Shown here piece after piece: positions 1 through 9,670 of a stretch of 64,000 nt of DNA. Both the position numbers and the translations under genes were made by a program. The stretch is from Piper betle. Its lineage: Eukaryota; Streptophyta; Magnoliopsida; Piperales; Piperaceae. The stretch spans positions 1 to 64,000 of the forward strand of contig JAURVB010003210.1 of the NCBI GenBank assembly GCA_033002965.1. The letters are read 5' to 3'. How positions within the stretch are numbered: position 1 is the stretch's first letter; the number at the start of each line of letters is the position of its first letter. Below the pieces are notes generated by a model. That model ran no database searches and had not been told where the DNA came from. It saw only the letters and a program-made list of their open reading frames with translations.

Positions 1-530
1 GATCTAGTCAGGACATGTATAGACGCACCAGGGGGAGGAGGAGCAAGGAAGTCTGTGTCTGGAGATTGCTGCTGAATCGGAACATGGGGGGCAGGAAAGG
101 ACACCCCAGCAAGATGATAGATGGAGGAGGAGGAGGTTGGAAGGTGAAAGTACAATTGTAATTTTAAATATATTATATCTTTACGGATGTATTTGGTGAC
201 CATGTTGAAAAAAATTAAAATAGTAATTAAATACTCATTAAAATATCAGTATTTTTAATAAAAAATTAAATTTTGTAAAAATTTTATACTAAAAAATTAA
301 ATATATATTAAATTAATATAAAAATTTAAAATAATATGATTTATAAGTCGTATTGTGATATACTGCAATATTTAAAACGATTTAGCCACCGAACCAGCCA
401 TTAGCGCAAAAAAACAGGTTTAAAAGGGGATACAAATTCCCAATCCCGAAACCATCCCAAAATCCCTAATTTTGTGTCTGTTTGCGGCCATTGATTTCCT
501 GTGAGTTTATCTTTTGTACGAATTAGGCGG
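1..530. other. 5' flank of the Josephin gene
   Basis: No coding sequence is recognised. Bases ~150-370 are strongly AT-rich. The stretch just before the ATG at 531 is the likely promoter and 5' UTR of the ataxin-3-type gene. I see no convincing TATA box. Confidence 0.4.
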
Positions 531-2534
531 ATGGAGGCAGGCGGCAGTAACGGCGGGATGCTGTACCACGAAGTGCAGGAATCCAAGCTCTGCGCCCTCC
601 ATTGCGTCAACGCTGTCTTACAAGGCCCGTTCTTCTCCGAGCTTGACTTGGCTGCCCTCGCCTCCGATCTCGACAGCCAAGAGCGCCGGATGATACTCGA
701 CGGCGCTGCCGACGGCGACCCGTTACGTTTCGACTCGCAGGTGTCGCATAACGTCTCCATGGACGGCGATTTCAGCATCCAGGTAAGGATTCTTGTCTAC
801 CATGCCTCGTATTGGGTTTTTATTTTTTATTTTTTATTTTTTTAAGGTGCAATTGATGCGTTAGTGTAATTGTATGAATATTTTTACTTTTTAGTATCAA
901 AAAACAATAGTTTGATTTGAAGTAATTTCGTTGTTATCTTCTTCTTTTTTTAATAGGCGATTATTGGAATGTCTTTTGTGGGTAATGTTATTGGTTTGAT
1001 GCGTTACGAAATAAATTAACCTTATATAGTACTAATTGATCATGGTGTTGAATGCTACAAAATAAAATTAAGTTACCAAATGGACTTGATTAAGGACAAT
1101 GGTTGCTACTTGTTATCACAAAGTCAGGTGTGACGGCTGTATTTTAAAGTTAACTATTGATGTAAGAAAAAATTGCGGATCAGATAGATTATCGTGAAGA
1201 GCCTGGTGATATCATGCTTGAAAGTTTGAAACCCATTTCTGATGAGCACTTACTGCTGCAGAATAAAGCAAGTTATATATGGGATAAGATTCTGGGTAGG
1301 GGATGTGTTGGGGTAGTGTTGGTGTTTCTAAATTAATAATGTCCAAAGATCTGTTTTATGGCTCTTCATGCATTGTGAGCTGAAATCCCGACATCTTACG
1401 CGTGTACTCAAGAACTGTATGATTCTCTTTAACGTTTTCCTTTGCACGCCAATGAATCAGAAGCCCTTATTCTTTGCCATGAAAGACAGGATCATCTATC
1501 ATATCTCACTAGTATATGTAAGATCTCCCAAATTGTGCGCCAATGAATCATAAGCCCTTATTTTATGCTATGAAAGGCAGGATCATCTATCATTTCTTGC
1601 AAGTGTGTGCGAAATCTCCTAAATTGTGACCGCCGTTCTTCTTCTTCTTCCACCTGGTACCCAAAAGGTGTTGGGTGCATGGATCCTAAATTAAGAATTG
1701 TGTGATTAGAACCGGCAGAATTTCACAAGACCATATGCCCTTCCTGATGTCAATTCTCTTTCTTTATCTTGGTTTTTAACCGGCATTGCACAAGCATAGG
1801 AGGAGTTAAATTGTCACCACCATGCAATCTGTTGTATTGCTGATATGTCTTTATCAAAATCAAATCAACTATTTTTTCCATGATTTTTTTTCCCCAAATG
1901 TGGCTTTCATCCCTACATGTTTTGTTAACTAACCTTAAGCATGTTGATGTCTCCTTCGAGAAACCATGAGCTTTGAGCATGTAGCACTTCTTGCTTAATC
2001 ACTTGCTGTTTTTTTAATGAGTTTTATGTGCAGGTTTTGGAAAAGGCTCTTGAAGTGTGGGATCTGCAGGTTATTCCACTTGATAGTCCAATCGCAGAGC
2101 CTTCCAAGGTCAACCCGGAGTATGAAAATGCATTCATCTGTCACCTGCATGACCATTGGTTTTGTATAAGAAAAATCAATGGAGAATGGTACAATTTTGA
2201 TAGCCTTTGTGCAGCACCAGAGCATCTTTCTAGATTTTACCTGTCAGCCTACCTAGACACGCTGACAGGCTCAGGATGGAGCATATTTGTGGTCAGAGGT
2301 AATTTCCCCAAGGAATGTCCAATTTTAGGTTCTGAATCTGCTAATGGATTTGGGCATTGGCTTTCTCCAGAAGATGCTCAAAGAATCACCGAATCGCAGC
2401 ACGCAACATCGGCAGTGTCAACAGATGCTCATTATGATGCTCAGCTTACTCTTGATGCAGAGTCACTAGCAAAATTAGAAGAGAAGGAATTGAATGAGGC
2501 AATAGCTGCTAGTCTTCGTGATACAATTGAATGA
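531..2534 (+). CDS. Ataxin-3-type Josephin-domain deubiquitinase, truncated C-terminus
   Basis: Cysteine protease of the Josephin (MJD) family, which removes or edits ubiquitin chains. There are two exons: 531-782 and 2034-2534, joined in phase 0 across a GT-AG intron (CAG/GTAAGG ... TGCAG/GTT) that falls inside the block FSIQ/VLEKALEVWDL. Exon 1 supplies the catalytic Gln and Cys (VQESKLCALHC); exon 2 supplies the catalytic His (HLHDHWFC) and Asn (EWYNFDS). The predicted protein is 250 residues. It ends in one ubiquitin-interacting motif (EEKELNEAIAASL) and stops almost at once, because a 37-bp tandem duplication shifts the frame. Plant homologues usually continue further. The start at 531 matches the usual short N-terminus before GGMLYHEVQE. 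The family assignment is firm; whether the shortened protein is functional is inference. Confidence 0.92.
1447..1628. repeat. 91-bp tandem duplication in the Josephin gene intron
   Basis: Two adjacent copies, 1447-1537 and 1538-1628, both begin with CGCCAATGAATCA and end with AAATTGTG, with scattered substitutions. They lie entirely inside the intron, away from the splice sites. Confidence 0.8.
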
Positions 2535-2561
2535 GGCAATTGCTGCTAGTCTTCTTGATAC
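2488..2561 (+). repeat. 37-bp tandem duplication over the ubiquitin-interacting motif
   Basis: Copies 2488-2524 and 2525-2561 differ at two positions. Thirty-seven is not a multiple of three, so the second copy is read out of frame and creates the TGA at 2532-2534. In the frame of the second copy, coding continues as LNEAIAASLLDTSSAITVPG and on to a TGA at 2632-2634. Confidence 0.9.
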
Positions 2562-3263
2562 ATCTTCAGCAATCACCGTTCCTGGTGGTGTTATTGCCGA
2601 GGCTAGCAATCAGCAAAACAGAGCTCACTTTTGATAAACGAAGAAGCAATTTTCATTTGATTAAAGTTAAAATGTGATTTATTTTGCGTTGTATAAACTA
2701 TTGCAATTAATACTTCGACAAAAGTAACCTTCGCGAAATGCATATTCGTAATATGATTGCCATGCGACGTAACAAGCTTTCAGTTGTCCATTTAATAGCT
2801 GTTTAAAAAGGGTTATGGGTTCATTATGATATTCCTTTTTTTACAACACAGATTTCAGGAATGGCCTCTTTTACAAAGTAGCAGCAGCGACTTGGGACAT
2901 TGTTGGTTTCATTAAAAAAATGAACAATTTCTCATTCACACGTAGATTCATATCTAAATTTCGAAACCAACTTTTTGTGTCTATACCTCTCAAGAAAGAC
3001 AGACATGCATCTCTCGAAAGAGAAAAGCGAAAAAAGAGAGAGAAAGAATGGCAGTATCTTGTTTCAGGTCGACGGAGTGAGATCCAAACACGGCGGAATG
3101 TCGTATCAAGTCGATCAATATGAAACACACGAGAGCTGTCGGGTCCATTATTGTCCATCTTTAGAAAGAACTTGCCCAAAATATAATCAGAATCCCCTTC
3201 GAAATTGAATGTGGGTAGAAAAAAATAAATGGCGTTGCTGGTGAAAAAACCAGATGGCTAGGA
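2535..3263. other. 3' flank of the Josephin gene
   Basis: Holds the 3' UTR of the Josephin gene and, at about 3050-3210, a short stretch readable on the minus strand that might be a decayed 3' continuation of the DUF295-like fragment. No supported gene is present. Confidence 0.3.
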
Positions 3264-3545
3264 TCATGACCTGCGCAGCACAGACCAGGAGCATCCTTCT
3301 CCCACAAACAACATTTGGTCGCCCAGATCATTCACGTGCACCAGCTCCCCAGCTTCCACATTCAATCTATGCACGGTGAACTGCGGGTGGTTCTCAATGC
3401 AGCCGAGATCGTTTGTCACAACAAGGAGCTCCCCTTGGCAAGACTCTACCAGAAAATATGGAAAAATCAACAAAGAGGATGCTGGAGTATATGATGTCCA
3501 GGGAACTACAACACGGGGAGATACATTGTCAGCAACGTTAATCAA
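3264..3545 (-). pseudogene. DUF295-like (F-box-associated beta-propeller) fragment
   Basis: The minus-strand reading contains FLVESCQGELLVV, then FTVHRLN, then LVHVNDLGDQMLFVGEGCS. This is the spacing and wording of the DUF295 domain found in many plant F-box proteins, where the core reads roughly YLVES.GELL.V / F.V.RLD / W..V..LG.R.LF.G. Only about 90 residues are present, no start codon or F-box is visible, and the frame stops shortly after the GEGCS block, where intact proteins continue. Upstream on the minus strand lies a GC-rich, transposon-like block. I read it as a gene remnant. A spliced intact gene is possible but I could not assemble one. Confidence 0.45.
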
Positions 3546-5530
3546 GGCATGTATCTTCCCCTCTCCAAGCTAGGTGTCACAAGCCCGTTCGTAAGGTCGA
3601 ATTTTTCACCTCCGGGTCCCTGCCTGTGCGGCGTATTCCCCTCCCTGGGAACACTCAGCCTGATACTCAACACGCAATAGCGGGAGCCAAGGCCACAAAC
3701 ACTACACTCGTGTTCGGCCGCAATACGCACCACCGAGGTTGACCCCTGCACGTCCAGCAGATCCACCCGTTCGGTGTTGCCCTCAAACAGCGCCTCTTGA
3801 TCGATCACCCGTGTCTGGCCACGCACCAGCACTTCGATAGCACTCCTGGCTATCGGCACGCCTTGCCGATAGGCTGTTCCAGGAGTCAAACAGCACCACC
3901 ACCGCAGCACTGCCCGATCGCCTCACCAGCAACACGCCTGGTAGAGATCGTGCCTCTGTCCCTGTTCGTCTCAGCAACCCCCGTCGCCTTGTAAACCTCG
4001 ACCACGACCCGGTACTAAGGTTCCCTGCCTAAAACGTCAGACAACGAACACAACACAGATATACGGGGAAACCCCAACCTTATATTAATCTGTCAATACA
4101 AGGAATTACAAGTACTCGACTCCTCTCTCAAGCACTTACTCGGCTTGTGGACAGCCCCACAGCCTCGCCCCCAATGTACCCAAAATACAAAGGAAGTCAC
4201 ACAAGGATTACCTGGCCCGAGTAACCCTCCCAGTTGCCAACACCAGCAACCTCACAACGTGCACCTTGGATTCAAGCAAGCGTCTGGAATTCCAGCACTA
4301 CTCCCAGCGCCGGCTGCAGCAATTCCTTCGCTTCTTCCCTCTCCAGGTTGCTCACGTTGCACACCAATCAGCAAGTCTCACCACGAGAACAAGTACCCAA
4401 TCGGCCCCCTCTTCAGTCCGTCGAAGAGAAGTTCCCTTCTCCACGTCTGGCCTAACCCTTATATACCCACGAACTGCTGCTCCAAGATAACTCCGAATCT
4501 GCCAGCATCTTCAACTCCAGAGATCTGCAAGATCCACCGTGTTCAGCAACCTAGACCATCTCCCATCCAGGTTCATCCAACGGCCTCCAAGTTTATCTTC
4601 AGCAGTTTGTTGCAACGCCCAATCTGGATAACTGCATATCTTCCCCAAGATACTACAGCAACGTCCATGGATGTTTATCCCCAAACCGCCTTGGCTGCAC
4701 CGCTGGTCCTCCCTTCGCGCCCACCGGCTCGACTCCAGCACTGTCCAGACATGGCTCAACCTCCCGCAGCAACTCACCGACCAACTGCCAGCAATGGTTC
4801 ACCAACATCGCCCTGAACCAGCACCACCGCTCGTGCATGCCCCTGCACTGTCGCGTTCACCAGCATCTGCCCGCTCGCACGCCTCCGCGCTCGCCCGCTA
4901 CAGTGCTCGGTACAGTTTTCCAGCACGGTTCCGCTATTTTGCTCGGTACTAGCGAATGCTCGGCACCCTACGCTGTGTACTCGGCTCGGTAGCCTGCTCG
5001 GTCCACGGTTGCACCACAACCTCGATATGCCGACCCAAACACCGATCAGCAACAACTTGAGGTTTCTTGACCTGGACTCGGCCACATGCTCGGTACACCG
5101 AATACCGACCCATATGCCGGCACTTGCTGCTGTTCCCGACGCCTTGCTCCACCGGCATGCTCGGTCCTCCAGCAGCATCGTGCAACTTGGTTTGGACTGC
5201 AACATAATCACGGGTTAGCCTTGGTGTGTTGTTTCCACCACTCGGATAACCACTGCTATCCCCTTCATGGACGTAGGGAATCCAGGAACAACACCCAAAC
5301 CCTGGTTCCCGGGACGTCCACGAATCAAGGCTGTAACACTAGGAATGATGTGGTTGGCTATAACATCTTCGGGGAGCTGCTGCACCAAATCCACATATAT
5401 ATTATAGGCTTGTAGTTGCCGCTGCCGCCAAATAATCTTCGCTGTCAACGAATTCGTGATCACTCAAGCACAACGAAGCTGCAAAAGAGGTATGCAGCGA
5501 CTTTACTCGCGGCAAGACTACTATTTTATA
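3546..5530. other. GC-rich block, probable retroelement-derived insertion
   Basis: This ~2-kb block is far richer in C (plus strand) than its surroundings and carries repeated CTCGGTAC-like words around 4900-5100. At about 4020-4140 the minus strand reads like the 3' part of a copia-type LTR: a T-rich polyadenylation-like stretch followed by GTTTCCCCGTATATCTGTG. I could not define two LTRs, a primer-binding site or polyprotein domains. The open frames here are low-complexity and match nothing I know. Confidence 0.35.
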
Positions 5531-7146
5531 GCTATGGATTTTGTATTCTCCACAAAACTATGAATTTCTTCTCAACAATATTGTTTTCACAACTAAATGG
5601 AGGGTATTTTTTGAGAAATTTCTGATAATAACGAGCAATATGCAGGTAGATTCAAATTTTAAAACTAAATTTTCATTCTCGTTAAATAATGAGATTAAAG
5701 ATATTAGATAGATTTCAGAGATAAATTCTAATTTTGTAGATAAATTATTATTTTTAACTCATCTTAAATAATGGTGCCGTGATAGCTCAGAGATAGATTT
5801 TAATTTTTAAGATATGTACTAAGTATAATTTATTTTATTTTTCTTTCAATTTTAATGTATTTTAATTGGCTGATTCATCTACTTTTAATTTTAGATCAAC
5901 ATTTAGTTCTCCTTTTATTAATAAAAATGAAAACAAATAAGAGAATACATAATTAATATGCATAAATGGGCAGTCTAGCGTCGAGAAGGTGAATATGAGA
6001 TTTGTACTTTATATAACCATGAACAAAATTAGGCAAGATATCACACCATGTGCGATTAGATAAATTTTAATTTTATATATAAACTTTTATTAAATAATAA
6101 AATATACTTTAATAAATTAATATTTTAGATATACATTGTTATTGACTTTAAAGATATATCTTATTTTAATGAAAAAAATAAATTATAATTATTAAAAAAA
6201 TTTATTGACAATTATATTGACTTTTATTAATTGGAAGTTGGAAGTTGAGATTATTTAGGTTCGATCTCATGGCATTCTATAATGAAATGTATTTTTATTG
6301 TTTTTTTTAAGAAATTAAGGTTACTAAGATTAGAGCCCATTACTTTCTATATGATGTATTTTTATTATATATATATTTTTTAAAATCTTTTATTTTAATT
6401 AACTAGTATTTAATTTCTCTTTTATTAATAAGAATAGATTAGCAGTGTAAGTTACAAGACTAAAAAGAGAACTCTAGCATTGTCTCAATCTCAAGTAGTG
6501 AATTCTTTAGATGACTTGAGAAGGAATCTACTTATATAAAAATTTGGTCAATCATATAGTTTTAGATATATTTTATTGAGTCATATAAAACCAACTCTAT
6601 ATTTAAGAGTACTTTTATACTTAATAGAGTAACTCAATACTTAAATAGAGTAACTCTATACTCATTAGTACATAATATTTTCTTATTTACATGAAATTTA
6701 GCTAACCAAGATTAAAATTTGGGTGAGGCTAGTTCAATCATGGACGACCCTTAAAATAAACAGCAAAAAAGAAGGAAAACTTTGGGTGTCAAGAAAAATT
6801 AAGATAAGAGAAATAACTATAGGAAGGAAAACATTGATAGGGAGGAAAATTGGTGGTTCTATGGAAAAAAACAACAATTTTCTCACCCACAAGACTTTTC
6901 AAACCAAAACTTCTTATTTCTTATGGAGGGGATATAACAAATATGGCTAATTTAATAAAAAAATGTTTCTAATCAAATTAAGAAAATACTAGATTTAAAA
7001 ATTTTAAGATAAAAACAAACATGGAAGAAAAGCACCAATCATATTCCAGGAAGAAGTTATAAGGATTTTATAATAGAGATTTTATTATTTAGAAACATGC
7101 CCTTCTCCTTTATTTATTATTTAAATAATAAATACAAGTCTAGAAA
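5531..7146. repeat. AT-rich tandem unit, copy 1 (~1.6 kb)
   Basis: First of two direct copies that align along their whole length. Shared landmarks include AACTATGAATTTCTTCTC near the start, GAGAAGGTGAAT, GACTTGAGAAGGAATCTACT, CAATCATGGACGACCCTTAAA and ACATGCCCTTC near the end. There is no open frame of note in either copy, so the unit looks non-coding. Confidence 0.85.
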
Positions 7147-8745
7147 AGTATGAATTTGGTATTTGGTATTCTCAACAAAACTATGAATTTCTTCTCAACA
7201 ATATTGAGAAATTTCTGATAATAACGAGGCAATATGAAGATAGATTTTAATTTTAAAACTAAATTTTAATTCTTTTCTCATTAATATTGAGATTAAAGAT
7301 TCTTTCCTAGATTTTATAGATAAATTCTAATTTTGTAGATAAATTATTATTATTTACCTCATCTTAAATTATGGTCGCATGATAGCTTAGAGATAGATTT
7401 TAATTTTTAAGATATATACTAATTGTAATTTATTTTATTTTTTTAATTTTGTTATATTTTGGTTGGCTGATTCTTCTACTTTTAATTTTAGATCAACATT
7501 TAATTCTCCTTCTTATTAATAAAAATAAAAATAGATAAAAGTATACATAGTTGATATGCATAAATAGGTAGTCTCGTGTCGAGAAGGTGAATGAGGGATT
7601 TTTACTTTATATAACCGTGAATAGAATTAGGCAAGATGTCATGTCATATGCGATTAAATAAGTTTTAATTTTATATATAACCTTTTATTAAATAATGAGA
7701 TATATTTAGTAATTTAATATCTTATATATAAATTGTTATTAACCTTAAAGATATATCCTATTTGAATGAAAAGATAAATTATAATTATTAAAAAATTTAT
7801 TATATTTTTCAAGACAATTAAACTGACCCTTATTAATTGGAAGTTAGAAGTTGAGATTATAGTTCGACCTCGTAATATTCTATAATAAAATGCACTTTTA
7901 TTTTTTTAAAGAAATTAAGGTTAAAGAGATTAAAGCCCGTTACCCTCTATACAAGGTATTTTTATTATATTTTTTAGAATTTTCTTTTATTTTGATTAAC
8001 TAGTATTTAGTTTCTCTTTTATTAATAAGAATAAATTAGCGGGTGTAAGTTATAAGACTAAAAAGAGAACTGTCTCAATTTCAAGTAGTGAATTCTTTAG
8101 ATGACTTGAGAAGGAATCTACTTGTATAAAAATTTGGTCAATCATATAGTTTTAGATATATTTTATTGAGTCATATGAAACCAAACTCTATATTTAAGAG
8201 AGTAATTTTATACTTAATAGAGTAACTCAATACTTAAATAGAGTAACTCTACACTCATTAGTAAATAATATTAACTTATTTACATGAAATTTACCTAACT
8301 AAGATTAAAATTTGGGTGAGGTTTGTTCAATCATGGACGACCCTTAAAAATAAACAGCCAAAAAGAAGGAAAACATTGGGTATCAAGAAGAAATTAAGAT
8401 GAGAGAAATAATTATAGGAAGGAAAACATTGATCAAGGAGGAAAATTGGTGGTTCTATGGAAAAAAAACAATTTTCTCATCCCCAGGTATTTTCAAACCC
8501 AAACTTCTTATATTTAGTTCCATGGATATAACAAAGATAACTAATTTAATAAAAAAAGAAAGCTGCTAATTAAATAAAAAAATACTAGATCTAAAAAATT
8601 TAAGATAAAGAAAATATGAGAGAAAAGCACACATTCCAGGAAGAAGTTACACGGATTTTATAGTTGAGAGATTATATTATTTAAAAACATGCCCTTCGCC
8701 TTTATTTATCATTTAAATAATAAAGACAAGTCTAAAATATAGAAA
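7147..8745. repeat. AT-rich tandem unit, copy 2 (~1.6 kb)
   Basis: Second direct copy of the preceding unit, immediately adjacent and in the same orientation, with the same order of landmarks and many small substitutions and indels. The exact junction is uncertain by about ten bases. Confidence 0.85.
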
Positions 8746-9670
8746 ACCCATCTAGAAATCTAAAAGAGTCTAAAATAAAATAATAATGGCCTAAAATAAA
8801 ATCTCTAACAAATAATATAAACTTCTAATATAATGGTTCATAAAATCAACTAATTCTTTTATGTTTAGTAAGTCATTTAATCTTCTTTGGCCTCAAATTA
8901 TATTTATTTGTTGTTTTCTTCTCTTGAGGTGTTTAACCTTCTCCAAATATTTAAGAACTACTTCATCAACATTAACAGAGGAGTTAAATCAAGTTTTACA
9001 TCAATCTCTCTCTTTCTCTGAAAAAGAAAGCCAAATATTCGTAGAAAAATAGTGATTGATTTAGATCATAACATTGAGATCCAAACAAGTTGTTCACCGT
9101 GGAACATAGGGAAATTGTTATAATTTTTAAAAAATATTTTTATAAATTTATAAAAACCATTTTTTAAAAAATAAATTACAAAAAAATATAATTGTTTAAA
9201 ATTTGTTTTTCAAAAGAACATATTTTTTATAATTTATTTTCAAATCCAGCCAATACATATCAATGTTATTTATAATTTATTTTCAAAAAAATATTTTTAT
9301 AAAAAATATTAAAAAAATGCTTCGGTTCTTAGTTTAAAAGAAACCAAGTATTATTCAAACCCAACCCAAAATGTGAAGGTATTTTTTATATTGAGTGAAA
9401 AAATATAATTAAATCATAAAATTATATAAAATAGTAGCAATTCGTGAACCATAAATAATGCATATTCCTTCGATCTAATAATAAGGTTATCTTAAAATTA
9501 ATCAAAAATTATATTTAAAATATTAAATTATTATAATTTATGTAATTAGTTAATAAGAACTTATATATAAAATTAAAATTTCCCGCCACCCTCTCCTCTT
9601 TCTATCCCCCAACCAACCACAGTCCACGGCTGCCTTTCTTCCCTCCATCTAGCCCACACAGCACATTGCA
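8746..9670. other. Spacer and 5' flank of the LisH gene
   Basis: AT-rich sequence with poly-A/T tracts around 9120-9310. The last 100 bases become CT-rich, as expected for a plant 5' UTR. No gene seen. Confidence 0.4.

Noticed and set aside
2871..3208. Open frames on both strands downstream of the Josephin gene.
   Set aside because: No recognisable domain. A weak idea that the minus-strand reading continues DUF295 could not be supported.
4145..4816. 223-codon plus-strand open frame.
   Set aside because: Composition-driven (very C-rich), Pro/Ser/Thr-rich with no domain; other frames are open as well.
5215..5463. Minus-strand frame with QQLPEDVIANHI, which looks at first like an F-box.
   Set aside because: The rest of the F-box pattern (cysteine/tryptophan-bearing helices) is missing and the sequence lies in the transposon-like block, so I did not join it to the DUF295 fragment.
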